Assembly: GCF_038396675.1 (NCBI RefSeq)
Contig: NC_088928.1
Coordinates: 61,351,001-61,415,000 of the forward strand
DNA length: 64,000 nt
Source of the DNA: Hydra vulgaris
Lineage: Eukaryota > Cnidaria > Hydrozoa > Anthoathecata > Hydridae
Reading direction: 5' to 3'
Numbering within the stretch: position 1 is the first letter of the stretch; every line of letters starts with the position of its first letter. The notes under the pieces were generated by a model, which saw nothing but the letters and a program-made list of their open reading frames with translations, had not been told where the DNA came from and ran no database searches. Both the position numbers and the translations under genes were made by a program. Positions 1 to 13,144 of the stretch are shown in pieces.

Positions 1-3000
1 TATATACTATTTATAAACAAATATATACTATTTATAAATAAATATATACTATTTATAAATAAATATATACTATTTATAAATAAATATATACTATTTATAA
101 ATAAATATATACTATTTATAAATAAATATATACTATTTATAAATAAGTATATACTATTTATAAATAAATATATACTATTTATAAATAAATATATACTATT
201 TATAAATAAATATATACTATTTATAAATAAATATATACTATTTATAAATAAATATATACTATTTATAAATAAATATATACTATTTATAAATAAATATATA
301 CTATTTATAAATAAATATATACTATTTATAAATAAGTATATACTATTTATAAATAAATATATACTATTTATAAATAAATATATACTATTTATAAATAAAT
401 ATATACTATTTATAAATAAATATATACTATTTATAAATAAATATATACTATTTATAAATAAATATATACTATTTATAAATAAATATATACTATTTATAAA
501 TAAATATATACTATTTATAAATAAATATATACTATTTATAAATAAATATATACTATTTATAAATAAATATATACTATTTATAAATAAATATATACTATTT
601 ATAAATAAATATATACTATTTATAAATAAATATATACTATTTATAAATAAATATATACTATTTATAAATAAATATATACTATTTATAAATAAATATATAC
701 TATTTATAAATAAATATATACTATTTATAAATAAATATATACTATTTATAAATAAATATATACTATTTATAAATAAATATATACTATTTATAAATAAATA
801 TATACTATTTATAAATAAATATATACTATTTATAAATAAATATATACTATTTATAAATAAATATATACTATTTATAAATAAATATATACTATTTATAAAT
901 AAATATATACTATTTATAAATAAATATATACTATTTATAAATAAATATATACTATTTATAAATAAATATATACTATTTATAAATAAATATATACTATTTA
1001 TAAATAAATATATACTATTTATAAATAAATATATACTATTTATAAATAAATATATACTATTTATAAATAAATATATACTATTTATAAATAAATATATACT
1101 ATTTATAAATAAATATATACTATTTATAAATAAATATATACTATTTATAAATAAATATATACTATTTATAAATAAATATATACTATTTATAAATAAATAT
1201 ATACTATTTATAAATAAATATATACTATTTATAAATAAATATATACTATTTATAAATAAATATATACTATTTATAAATAAATATATACTATTTATAAATA
1301 AATATATACTATTTATAAATAAATATATACTATTTATAAATAAATATATACTATTTATAAATAAATATATACTATTTATAAATAAATATATACTATTTAT
1401 AAATAAATATATACTATTTATAAATAAATATATACTATTTATAAATAAATATATACTATTTATAAATAAATATATACTATTTATAAATAAATATATACTA
1501 TTTATAAATAAATATATACTATTTATAAATAAATATATACTATTTATAAATAAATATATACTATTTATAAATAAATATATACTATTTATAAATAAATATA
1601 TACTATTTATAAATAAATATATACTATTTATAAATAAATATATACTATTTATAAATAAATATATACTATTTATAAATAAATATATACTATTTATAAATAA
1701 ATATATACTATTTATAAATAAATATATACTATTTATAAATAAATATATACTATTTATAAATAAATATATACTATTTATAAATAAATATATACTATTTATA
1801 AATAAATATATACTATTTATAAATAAATATATACTATTTATAAATAAATATATACTATTTATAAATAAATATATACTATTTATAAATAAATATATACTAT
1901 TTATAAATAAATATATACTATTTATAAATAAATATATACTATTTATAAATAAATATATACTATTTATAAATAAATATATACTATTTATAAATAAATATAT
2001 ACTATTTATAAATAAATATATACTATTTATAAATAAATATATACTATTTATAAATAAATATATACTATTTATAAATAAATATATACTATTTATAAATAAA
2101 TATATACTATTTATAAATAAATATATACTATTTATAAATAAATATATACTATTTATAAATAAATATATACTATTTATAAATAAATATATACTATTTATAA
2201 ATAAATATATACTATTTATAAATAAATATATACTATTTATAAATAAATATATACTATTTATAAATAAATATATACTATTTATAAATAAATATATACTATT
2301 TATAAATAAATATATACTATTTATAAATAAATATATACTATTTATAAATAAATATATACTATTTATAAATAAATATATACTATTTATAAATAAATATATA
2401 CTATTTATAAATAAATATATACTATTTATAAATAAATATATACTATTTATAAATAAATATATACTATTTATAAATAAATATATACTATTTATAAATAAAT
2501 ATATACTATTTATAAATAAATATATACTATTTATAAATAAATATATACTATTTATAAATAAATATATACTATTTATAAATAAATATATACTATTTATAAA
2601 TAAATATATACTATTTATAAATAAATATATACTATTTATAAATAAATATATACTATTTATAAATAAATATATACTATTTATAAATAAATATATACTATTT
2701 ATAAATAAATATATACTATTTATAAATAAATATATACTATTTATAAATAAATATATACTATTTATAAATAAATATATACTATTTATAAATAAATATATAC
2801 TATTTATAAATAAATATATACTATTTATAAATAAATATATACTATTTATAAATAAATATATACTATTTATAAATAAATATATACTATTTATAAATAAATA
2901 TATACTATTTATAAATAAATATATACTATTTATAAATAAATATATACTATTTATAAATAAATATATACTATTTATAAATAAATATATACTATTTATAAAT

Positions 3001-4226
3001 AAATATATACTATTTATAAATAAATATATACTATTTATAAATAAATATATACTATTTATAAATAAATATATACTATTTATAAATAAATATATACTATTTA
3101 TAAATAAATATATACTATTTATAAATAAATATATACTATTTATAAATAAATATATACTATTTATAAATAAATATATACTATTTATAAATAAATATATACT
3201 ATTTATAAATAAATATATACTATTTATAAATAAATATATACTATTTATAAATAAATATATACTATTTATAAATAAATATATACTATTTATAAATAAATAT
3301 ATACTATTTATAAATAAATATATACTATTTATAAATAAATATATACTATTTATAAATAAATATATACTATTTATAAATAAATATATACTATTTATAAATA
3401 AATATATACTATTTATAAATAAATATATACTATTTATAAATAAATATATACTATTTATAAATAAATATATACTATTTATAAATAAATATATACTATTTAT
3501 AAATAAATATATACTATTTATAAATAAATATATACTATTTATAAATAAATATATACTATTTATAAATAAGTATATACTATTTATAAATAAATATATACTA
3601 TTTATAAATAAATATATACTATTTATAAATAAATATATACTATTTATAAATAAGTATATACTATTTATAAATAAATATATACTATTTATAAATAAATATA
3701 TACTATTTATAAATAAATATATACTATTTATAAATAGTATATACTATTTATAAATAAATATATACTATTTATAAATAAATATATACTATTTATAAATAAA
3801 TATATACTATTTATAAATAAATATATACTATTTATAAATAAATATATACTATTTATAAATAAATATATACTATTTATAAATAAATATATACTATTTATAA
3901 ATAAATATATACTATTTATAAATAAATATATACTATTTATAAATAAATATATACTATTTATAAATAAATATATACTATTTATAAATAAATATATACTATT
4001 TATAAATAAATATATACTATTTATAAATAAATATATACTATTTATAAATAAATATATACTATTTATAAATAAATATATACTATTTATAAATAAATATATA
4101 CTATTTATAAATAAATATATACTATTTATAAATAAATATATACTATTTATAAATAAATATATACTATTTATAAATAAATATATACTATTTATAAATAAAT
4201 ATATACTATTTATAAATAAATATATA
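1..4226. repeat. 21-bp tandem satellite, about 201 copies
   Basis: The unit is TATATACTATTTATAAATAAA, repeated head to tail without interruption from the first base of the window to about 4226, so the left end lies outside. The array is nearly uniform. Visible variants are a C in the first unit (near 17), a G replacing the last A of the unit at about 147, 336, 3570 and 3654, and a 1-bp-shorter unit at about 3735 that shifts the phase. Long runs between are identical. No ORF or gene is present. Such homogeneity fits recent expansion or an assembly-collapsed array. Confidence 0.98.
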
Positions 4227-4263
4227 GTTTATTATTATATATTTATGATAATGTTAATAGATT

Positions 4264-4353
4264 ATGAGCCAACTGAGACGTCTAATTTTAAATTGCGCTA
4301 GTGCATCGACAATGCCTCGTGCAATTTTAAACTAGGCGTCTTAGTTGGCTCAT
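4264..4353. repeat. Imperfect inverted repeat (foldback), 33-bp arms
   Basis: Arms 4264-4296 and 4321-4353 pair with a few mismatches around a 24-bp loop; both outer ends read ATGAGCCAACT. It lies just after the satellite. It may be a tiny foldback MITE. No function is visible. Confidence 0.75.
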
Positions 4354-4560
4354 AAAAATGTTTTTTTTTTTAATTCTGTCATTGTTGCGCATTTGCTTTG
4401 GGGAAATAATAAAATAGTAAACCCCCGACTTTACTTGTTTCCTTAATATTACGTAATTTTACAACTTTCTTTTATTTAATATAAAGCAATGCTGTTACTA
4501 TATTATAATTTAAGTTTGACATTAGGATTTTCAATCGTGTTCAAAAATATACTTTTTGAG

Positions 4561-4622
4561 ACACCCATTTGGCTTATTTAGTAGTTAAGGTAGGAGCGTG
4601 GAAGGTTCAAATCCTCGGCTTA
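4561..4622 (+). other. Possible tRNA-like/SINE remnant
   Basis: GGTTCAAATCC at 4604-4614 matches the pol III B-box consensus. A degenerate GGCTTATTTAGTAGTTAAGG about 30 bp upstream is placed like an A box, and a T-run follows. No acceptor stem or full cloverleaf can be drawn, so this is not a functional tRNA. It is at best a decayed SINE head. Confidence 0.3.
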
Positions 4623-4740
4623 TTTTTTTTAAACATTTGATTTTTTTAAATGCAAAACAATTCTATAGTTCGATATTATATGCACACATTGTTTACTCCT
4701 TTCGCGAACTTAACTTAACTTAGCAATCCAAAAAAAATTA

Positions 4741-7080
4741 CTACTCTTCGTTTCTTAATAAAACATTTGGAAATGCAAGGAAAACATGGAATGTAATTAA
4801 AGAAATAACAGGAGTGGGAATTGTGAAAAGTGATAATCTTCCAAAAAGATTGCAAAGAGATGATAATAGAGGAGATGCTTTTGTTAATAAAGAAATTGCT
4901 GAAACATTTAATAGCTTTTTTATAAATATAGGAAAAAAGCTTGCCGGTGCAATTCCAGAGGGAAAAAAATCATTTAAATTTTTTTTGAAAAAATCTGATT
5001 CCTTCATGGAGGAGTCGGAGCTTTTAATTGATGAACTTCGACTAGCAATTAGTATGCTGAAAACAAATAAAAGTGCGGGTCTGGATGAAGTTAACCCTGA
5101 TGTTGTAAAAGCGGTCTCAGATATTATAGAGAAACCTCTTTTTAAAATTTTTAATCTTTCCCTAAAAAACGGCATTTTTCCTGACCAACTAAAATTAGCA
5201 AAAATAATTCCGATATACAAAGGCGGTGATGACTCAATAAAATCTAACTACAGACCAATTTCCATACTTTCTTGTTTTTCCAAAATACTAGAGCGTATTA
5301 TGCACAACAGACTGTACAACTATCTTGAAAAAAACAACATTCTTTATCATAAACAGTTTGGATTTCGCAACAACCATTCCACGGAACATGCAGTAATTGA
5401 TCTTGCCAACCAAATTTTAAATGGTTTTGATAACGACAGTTACACACTCGGAATTTTTCTAGATCTATCAAAAGCATTTGATACTGTCAACCACAAGATT
5501 ATAATTTATAAACTACACAATTATGGAGTAGTTCACTCCAATTTAAAGTGGCTGCAATGTTATTTACAAAATCGTAAACAAGGAGTACCATATGACTTAA
5601 CATGTTCCCCATTTGAATCAATAAATTGCGGAGTTCCCCAAGGATCAATACTTGGACCCCTGCTGTTTTTTAATTTATATTAATGATATTTATTTGTCTT
5701 CAAAAGTACTTAATTATATTATTTTTGCTGATGACACAAATGTTTTCTTTTCTGACTCAAATTTAAAAAATATTTTTTATATTGTAAACACAGAATTAAT
5801 ATATCTTAATGAGTGGTTTGAAGCAAATAAACTTTCATTAAATATTGAAAAAACGAAATATATTTTGTTTGCTAAGTCATCTAAATCCGAGAACCTTCCA
5901 CTCAAATTACCTGAACTAACAATTAACAATATTAAAATAAAAAGAGTTTTTTCAATGAAAATACTAGGAATAATTTTCTATGAAAATTTAAGTTGGAAAA
6001 GCCAAATAAAGCTAGTCGAGAACAAAGTTTCAAAGACCCTGGGGATTATGTACAAGACAAAACATCTTTTAAATAATTTATGTTTAAAAAATTTATACTT
6101 TTTATTTATACATAGTCATATTAACTATTGTAATATTGCCTGGGCAAACAATCATTTATCTTTCCTCAAAATTATTTATACAAAACAAAAGCAAGCAAGT
6201 AGATTAGTTTTGGGCGCAAGTAGATACGAAAGTGCCGAGCCGTTACTCAAGGAAATAAATGCTCTAAATGTATACAAACTAAATATATACCATAACTTGT
6301 TATTTATGTTTAAACTTCAAAATGAAATGATTCCAAAATATTTTTTTTAAAGTTTCACTCAAATTAATCATAAATATGAAACAAGACATTCAATGAGTAA
6401 TTACTACATCCCACTAACATCACTCAAAAAATCTGACTTCTCGTCTATATGCCGGGGACCACGCTTGTGGAATTCGGTTCTTGACGAAAATATGAAAAAA
6501 ATAAAATCTATTGCTACATTTAAAAGAACTATAAAAAAACACTTACTAAATTTAAACATTACGTACATTCTCTCATTTTTTTGAAAAAAAAATCGAAATA
6601 GTTTTGTATTTTTAATTTTTTATGTACTTTATTTAATTTTAATATTGTATTGAATATGTATATGCATATGAAGCGAATTAAATTTTTTTTTTGTTTTTGT
6701 TTATTGTCTTTAATATGTATACGAATATGTACAGATTTGTAATTTTTTATTTGTTATTTCATATTTTAACTTTATCTTAAATTTCTTCTTTTTTTAACTT
6801 TAAGTTCTTTTTTGAACTTTAAGTTCTTCTTTAACCTTCTAAAATTTCTTACCAATTTTTTTTTTTAAACTTAATAATTTCACTCTTTTATGTAATATTG
6901 GAAAATGTAAACTTTAATTGTATTTTTTTTTTTTGTATTTCACAAAGGGGCTTGATGATAAGTCATTTTGACTTCTACTTGCCCCAGTCAGCTTGTAATT
7001 ATATATATTTGTTTAAATTTATAGATAACATTGTAAAATGTGTAAAATGACGAAATAAATAGAAAAAAAAAAAAAAAAAA
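4741..7080 (+). mobile_element. Non-LTR retrotransposon (LINE) copy 1, 5'-truncated
   Basis: A reverse-transcriptase coding region (4814-6584) is followed by a 480-bp 3' UTR and ends in an A-run at 7063-7080, the usual 3' end of a LINE. The 5' endonuclease half is absent. The 3' UTR has GATGATAAGTC at about 6954 and a repeated TAAAATG before the tail. A degenerate relative of the same family lies at 34985-36617. The clade is not certain; the sequence resembles Jockey/CR1-group RTs. Target duplications were not found. Confidence 0.85.
4814..6584 (+). pseudogene. LINE reverse transcriptase, frameshifted
   Basis: Three consecutive frames cover one RT: 4814-5683, 5652-6350 and 6393-6584. The first holds the region upstream of the palm, YRPIS at the start of the RT core, LDLSKAFDTVNH (first catalytic Asp) and GVPQGSILGPLLF. 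The second begins just after a one-base frameshift near 5672 and holds FADDTNVFF (catalytic DD) and the thumb. A stop/frameshift near 6348 separates the C-terminal part with a typical WNSVL motif. Catalytic residues survive but at least two breaks prevent one product. Upstream residues in frame before 4814 show that the original ORF began earlier. Its place is in target-primed retrotransposition. Confidence 0.85.
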
Positions 7081-7357
7081 ACTTAGATGTAAAATACTTA
7101 AAAAGTAAAACTGGAAACCTTAAAAAAAACTTTACCATTTACACAGGGCCGCCGCGAATTGCTGCCACGTGGGGGATGCCATATTTTTGCTGACTAAAAA
7201 ATTGAAAAAAAAATCCTCGTTTTTTGAATTTTGCCAACCGACAATCTAAGTTTGCCGACTAACTTGTCTAAAGGGTCTACCTTTTCCGACTGACTTATCT
7301 AAAAGGATCAAATTTTCCGATTAAATTAACGAAAAATTCATTGATGGAGGGTTTTAC

Positions 7358-7400
7358 GCACACACAAAAACACACACAGAGACACACACGCACGCACACC
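7358..7400. repeat. CA-rich microsatellite
   Basis: An imperfect (CA)n tract with interspersed A-runs and CG steps. No gene in 7081-8125 apart from this and the TG tract; the rest is AT-rich unassigned DNA. Confidence 0.9.
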
Positions 7401-7833
7401 TTCGTGACGGCCTTGCATTTACATGTTTATAAATTTATATAAGTTTGATATAGCCACATTTTTAATGGCTGTCGCAAATTCCGTATCAAACACGCAAAAA
7501 TGGGTTACGGCAGAATGAAGTTTAATATAGGGAGTTTTGTTACGCGACATCTTATCGCGAAAAAAAATACTACAATAATTTACTTTGGGGACGACGTTTT
7601 GCTTAAGAATTGATAAAGTTATTTGATTTTAAATGTTTCAATTTTGTTTAAATACAAGTAAATTAAGATAATTCTTTCGTCCCACATAAAAATAGATTCA
7701 ACAACTATTTATTTATTATGTGAATGAGTTTTAGTTTTTTTTTTTTTTTTTTTTGTAGTTTAATAGGGTGGGTTTTTTGTTTTCTATGTGAAGATTTTTT
7801 AAATTTCCCCTACCTTTAGATATTTTTAATCTG

Positions 7834-7908
7834 CGTGTGTGTGTGTGTATGTGTGTGTGTGTGTGTGTGTTTGTGTGTGTGAGTGTGTGTGTTTGTGTTT
7901 GTGAGTGA
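7834..7908. repeat. TG microsatellite
   Basis: An imperfect (TG)n tract of about 75 bp. It is the complement of the CA tract about 430 bp to the left, so the two tracts face each other and could mark the ends of an old unrecognised insertion. Confidence 0.9.
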
Positions 7909-8125
7909 GATATAAAATAAGTAAAAGATTTTGAAATTAATTTAAATTAGTTAAGTATTTTATTGGTGATTAAATGATCACTTTAGACTTATACAAATTT
8001 ATAAATTTGTTTAAAATGATGACTGTAAAATCTATATTTATTTAGATAAAAATAATCAATGAAAGTATTTATAACTGGTATTTGATATTAAAAGATCTTA
8101 TGATGCAATATACTGTAGATATTAT

Positions 8126-9930
8126 GTGGAATTTAATGTTCAACTGCTTTGCTGCAAGAAAACTTTAGCTAAAAAGATAAATAGATTAGTTGACACCATC
8201 AGAAAATTAAAGAAACAACGAAAAAAAAAAAAATTAGCATTGTTCTTCTTAGGTGAAGTGTTTTTTCCACCTGTGGCAAATTTCCCTAATAATACAGTGA
8301 ATGTATCTGAAGTTTCTAAAGAAACAATACTAATAAGCAAATATAAAATGTTTAAAAAAGAAAAGAAAATTTTAAAAAGAAAAATGGAATCTATGATGGA
8401 TTTAAGGATTGATTATTTTACACATCTAAGAGATTTTGAAGTCAAATATGTCAAACAATCTAAAAATGGTTATTTCAAAAAACTCTCTAATCGAAGCTGA
8501 ATTGAACTTTATTCAAAAGCGTTATTTTGAAAAAGAAACAAAACTAAAATATCCGAATATTAAAAACAAATAAGAGCTATTAAAGTCAAAAAATAATAAT
8601 TTAATGTTAGAAATTTGAATTTCTAACATATGCAAGAAATAAAAAAAATGAAATAAACTCGTTAAAAAATAAAACAAAATATAAAATGAAACAAAATATA
8701 AAATATCCCAATTAAAAAATAAAATAATAGATATTACTTTAGTTCTTAAAAATTCCGATATAAACATTTCTGAATTAAAAAACGAGAAAATAAACCTGCA
8801 AAAAAAAGTGAGTAATTTCAAAATTTTTTTGCCAAATAAAACCAATTATATTAATGTCTACAATTTGAAAGATGTTATAAGTTTAGAGAAAGAAGTTGTT
8901 TCGCTATATAGTATGACAAACATTTTAAAAGAAGAATCAAGAACTTCAAAAATTAATTTCTATGTTGGATGATGAGGAAGTAATAACATTTGAAGATAGC
9001 AGATACAGTGATGACAGTCAAAAAACTTCATACTCACTTTCATGAAACTTCTTTCAATGAAGGTGAGTATGAATTGTGTCAACAAAGTCATAAAAGTAGT
9101 CTTATACAAACTAGCCAAAGGAAACATATCTAAACTGCCATCAGGTGTTGTAAAATGAAGATTAATGCAGGAAGCTTCGATTTTAGGTCAATTTCAAGTT
9201 GCATAAGCAAAGCTTAAAAATAATTTGACAAATAAAAACTCTATTATAGGCAATTGTTTGCATTGTGATAGTATTCAGAAATACCATAGGCATTATCAAA
9301 ACTTTCAAGTTACTAGAACTAGTGGGAAAACTTCATTTTTTTTGGTTTATCAGAAGTGGTTCGCAAAGATGCAGCAACAGTCTTGCAAAACTTTGCTAAT
9401 ATAGTAGATGACATTTGTGACATTGTTAGCAACTCAGTCACAGAAAAAGAAATTAATTTTGCTAAGTTAATAGCATCGAATAAATCAACATAAATGTCTG
9501 ATCTTTCTTCAGTTAATCCTCTTTTTAACTCATAATTAAAAACATTAAGAGGCAAAATTTTGCCAACTGCAATTAATAACTGGGATTTACTTTCTTCAAA
9601 TGTCAAAGACAGTACGAAGGACATGAGTCATTTTTTCTATAGACTATTTGCTCGCGAATTTTGCATCTGAAACTGATAAGGTTTTAAATTCTTTTTAAAA
9701 CGTTTTGCATCTAAATGTATTTTGAAACTGTTTTTGCTTTTTGTGGTAAAAGATGTGGTGTTGTAAGGTTAGCTTGTACCACATTTAAGGCATTTTATTT
9801 ATGCAAGTTTTAGCAGCAAACAAGCAATATTTAGGTAATATAAGTAATAATTTAGAGCCTCGTATAATACAGGATGCAGCTATTGAAAGTAAAAACTCAG
9901 GGTGCAATACTAAACAAATTAATCGAAATG
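8126..9930 (+). pseudogene. Decayed coding region, family not recognised
   Basis: The best open piece is 8126-8500 (124 residues): lysine-rich, with heptad-like stretches suggesting coiled coil. Downstream, protein-like sequence continues on the plus strand in shifting frames broken by stops. One readable part is at about 9345-9650, with VVRKDAATVLQNFANIVDD and further on NNWDLLSSNVKDS. Such long degenerate ORFs in cnidarian genomes are usually transposon-derived or dead retrocopies, but I cannot name the family. No splice structure or promoter is evident. Confidence 0.4.
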
Positions 9931-10390
9931 CGTGTGGTACAAATTTATCAATTAAACGCTAAACCAACCACATACCTTGTTAGGTATGATAACAAACCTG
10001 ATGAAGTATGGTCATTTCTTTTATTAATTGATTTTTAAAAAGGTGATCTTATCCATTCTAGCTAGGATTATGAGGTAATTTTATTTAATAAAAATTTAGA
10101 ATTATGTTTTAGTATGTATTTATTTTACTATTATGTTCCAATAATTTGTTTTAATTTAAGTACCGTGGTTTTTATCTTTGTTAATGGTATGCATCATACT
10201 TGATATGTTTATATGTACCAATTTTGTTTAATATAATTATATGTACCAATTTTGTTTAATATAAAGATATTTTTATAATACATATCAATATTTTTATCTT
10301 TATGCTTAACTGCACACTATTATAAATATCAAAATGAGAAAAAAAATTAAAGTTACAAAAAAAAAAGTTGATGGTAAATTACAATTACTT

Positions 10391-10518
10391 TTACATGAAC
10401 TGCCTACCAAGTAAAGGAAAGAATCCAGAAATGGAGGGCTAACCTTCGACTGAGTTAGTATTACATTTACATGAACTGTCTATTAATTAAAGGAAAGAAT
10501 CCAGAAATGGAGGGCTAA
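10391..10518. repeat. Short direct duplication, 76-bp period
   Basis: TTACATGAACTG starts at 10391 and again at 10467, followed in both by AAAGGAAAGAATCCAGAAAT and GGAGGGCTAA. Two copies only, slightly diverged. The surrounding 9931-11116 has no gene I can support. Confidence 0.8.
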
Positions 10519-11116
10519 TCTTAGGCAACATAAAAGCTGACATAACATTGAGTACAAAGCCCTACGACTTACCTTCTCGTTGTTGCACTTCATTAAGTAA
10601 GTTAGGCAATTTTGTGTAATTTATGAACAGAATAGCCAAGACAAATTTTGTACAAAATTTTTTGATGACAATATATATATTAAAGTTGCCCGCTATCCTC
10701 TAATTTTTTTTTTTTTTTTATGGTAGGTTACACTTATTTTAAAAGTAGCCTACTCTGAAATTTGAAATGCATATCGAAAATGAAAACTTTTTTTCAGTAA
10801 ATTTACCGATTTGATGTATTGATGATGATTGATACTGAATGAATTTTAAAAATTAAATTTCTGAGTTTAAATAATTTGCATCATAGAGTCAAATTTGGGT
10901 ACGTAAATACGGTAATTTTTTTGAAGACAAAACGATTTAAGTCACCTTTTAAGACATCTTTTGCAAATAGAAATAGAAGATATTCTGTTAGCTATATTTG
11001 TTAATTTAGGTACACAATCAAATGAAACAGTTCAACAAGTTTTTCATTTATTGTTTTCAAAAAAAATACAAAAAAAAAACCCTATTAAAAAAAAGAAAAA
11101 CTTTTATATTATCATA

Positions 11117-11362
11117 GGCCGGGTGAATAAAAAAAGCAATTACTTTTACTCAGCGTTTTTGGAGTCATTGTTTGGAGTAATTGTTACGTAAATAAAAATT
11201 TGATGAAAATTGCTCAGATTTTTATTCGCGTAAAGTTAAGCAGTTTGCTTAGTAATTGCTCAGCATTTCGTGAATAAAATTTTGAGCAAAGTTGCTAAAG
11301 TTTTTATTTACGTAAAGCTGACCGATTACTGAGTAAAAGCGTTTTTTTTTATTCACCCGGCC
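11117..11362. mobile_element. MITE, copy 1, with TIRs and 5-bp TSD
   Basis: The element begins GGCCGGGTGAATAAAAA and ends with the inverted sequence TTTTTATTCACCCGGCC. It is flanked by TCATA at 11112-11116 and 11363-11367, a 5-bp target duplication. It is 246 bp long and has no coding capacity. The interior repeats GTAAAG/TTTTTATT and TAATTGCTCAG motifs in both orientations. A diverged second copy lies at 47427-47675 in a host intron. The remaining stretch to 12046 is AT-rich and empty. Confidence 0.85.
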
Positions 11363-12046
11363 TCATAAGTGATACTACTAAAATTATTAACAAATTGTTG
11401 ACTAAAATTTTTCTTATTAGTGTTAAGATAAATTTTAGATTTACTTTATTTTGTATGTATTTCGATGTTTTCAGCCTGTTTTTTGGGTCCACGTTTTTTA
11501 CTTCATAATTTATTAAAGAAAGTTCAAATAAAAGTTAATTTAAATTAATATTTCTCCTCAAAGTATTACTACGCTTAACGATTATAAATTAAAACATTTA
11601 AAAATTTAAGCTATTCTAACAAAGTTTAAAATATATTCTACTGCTAATTGACCATTTAATGGTAAGTGTGCATTAACCCTGAAAAAAATTATATTTGTGA
11701 TTGTTTGTTAACTCAACTTTTTACGCAAGAAAAAATAACTATAAATTAGTTGTTTTTTCAAGGCCAAAAATTTAACGAGAAACTTTAAGAAAATATTTTA
11801 TAAAAAGTCTATGAGTTGAAAATATTAAAACACGTATATTTTTGGAATTAAATAAGCTACAGAAATGGTTAAAACCATTTTGAAAATGAAATATATTACA
11901 GAATCCAATGCATTTAAAATAAAAATTATTTACTTTCGCTATAAAAGTTGCATAAACTCTCTATTTAATAATAATATATAACAGATTTGTTATTTGCAAA
12001 CGTGTTTATAAAATTAAACAAGTAATATATAGGAGAAAGTTGGGTA

Positions 12047-12052
12047 CCCCGG
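12047..12052. other. Left target-site duplication of Polinton (CCCCGG)
   Basis: CCCCGG directly precedes the left terminal inverted repeat and is repeated exactly at 28498-28503 directly after the right one. Six base pairs is the usual Polinton duplication length. The GC-only hexamer stands out in this AT-rich DNA. Confidence 0.93.
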
Positions 12053-12342
12053 AGTAGTATATAATGCGGGTTCTGGCACATTTTGATTTCGACCATTTTA
12101 GTATCCACATTTTTTTCATATTATTTCAGGTTCATTTCAAACTGTATTTTATAAATTTTTGATAAAATTCAATTTTTTTTCTTATCGATTTGATCGTTTT
12201 TTTATTTCTGGGTCAATTCAATCTAAAAAAATTTGATCGCGATCAAATTTTTTATAAAATTTGTCTATTTTTAAAAAATATTATTCTATATTATAATTTT
12301 CTCAATTTTTTATTATCTATCCAAGAGTTAAACGATTCAGGA
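12053..12342 (+). repeat. Polinton left terminal inverted repeat
   Basis: It matches the reverse complement of 28208-28497 with only small indels in T/A runs. It contains GATCGCGATC and a stretch (12291-12342) that mirrors the last codons of the integrase gene encoded in the right TIR. It ends a few bases from the stop codon of the first minus-strand gene (12345). Confidence 0.95.
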
Positions 12343-12344
12343 CT

Positions 12345-13077
12345 TTACATATTTTCTTCATCTGACTCATTTCCTAAATCTAAATCTGTCATAATACTTG
12401 TAAAATTAGAAATCTTTTTAATAATAGCTACTTTTGTTAATTTAATTTGTATGGATTCAATCATTGAACCGATAAAAATACCATCAATTTTTAAGCATCC
12501 AACGACATTACATCTTTGATTTATATAATCATGACCTGAAGTTTCTACAAAGGGATTTATTATTTTTACGATAAAATAGTGAAGTTATTCTTAAATCTTT
12601 TTTCTTTATTGTAAATAACTTTCCATATATTACTGGAGGTGCATTAGGTTTATCTGTATTATATCTTAAAATTTTTAAATTTGAAATATTAACTTGGGAT
12701 TTTCGACCACCTTTTCTTATTTCATCTTTATACTTTTCAATTTGTTCTCTACAAAATTCTTCAATAGCTTCAATCATTTCAATAAGTTTTTGTTGTTTTT
12801 CAGTTATACCTTCTTTTTCATCAAAACATACTAAAGAAAGTGAATAGCCATTAAGTTCATTCGTTTTCATATCTTTATTTTCGCAAACGCCATATGAAAA
12901 TAAAGGTAATGTTTTTATTAAAACGGGTCCCTCATTTCCATTAGCATATCTATATGCAAGATGTAATTTTTGATATGGAACAGGTTTGTCAGCTTTAAAT
13001 ACTTTTTTTACAAATAAGTTTTCAATGTTAAATTTTTCAGGAGTTATAAATATTTCATTAGCATTTTTCATTTCCAT
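12345..13077 (-). pseudogene. DUF2738/DUF5871-like protein, frameshifted
   Basis: The N-terminal frame runs 13077-12529. One-base frameshift near 12555-12562 moves the homologous continuation to another frame that ends at 12345 with an acidic tail. The layout resembles the DUF2738/DUF5871 family of large DNA viruses and virus-like elements: a conserved block with PVLIKTLPLFSYGV, then YSLSLVCF, a charged helix and a C-terminal beta region ending in an acidic tail. By analogy with acidic-tailed OB-fold proteins it may bind single-stranded DNA; that is inference. Start ATG 13077 is preceded by GTATATAAA. It is the last gene of the minus-strand block. Confidence 0.6.
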
Positions 13078-13090
13078 TTTATATACGCAA
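13078..13090 (-). promoter_or_regulatory. TATATAAA start-proximal motif
   Basis: On the minus strand GTATATAAA directly abuts the ATG of the DUF2738-like gene. The same arrangement precedes almost every gene of the element (see 14470, 14907, 15196, 18551, 18814, 19577, 21426, 22851, 25952). Confidence 0.6.
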
Positions 13091-13144
13091 GAAAATTATT
13101 TATACCATTTTTCAAAAAAAAAATATTTTTTTGTTTAAGATAAC

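Noticed and set aside
1-4226. CRISPR-like or telomeric array
   Set aside because: No spacers; the unit is a plain tandem satellite and does not match TTAGGG-type telomere repeats.
8522-8845. Minus-strand Phe/Leu-rich ORF
   Set aside because: Antisense of an A-rich decayed region; no membrane-protein logic or homology recognised.
12190-12519. Plus-strand ORF at the left Polinton end and its partner at 28136-28360
   Set aside because: Shadow of the TIR and of the DUF2738-like gene; no protein features.
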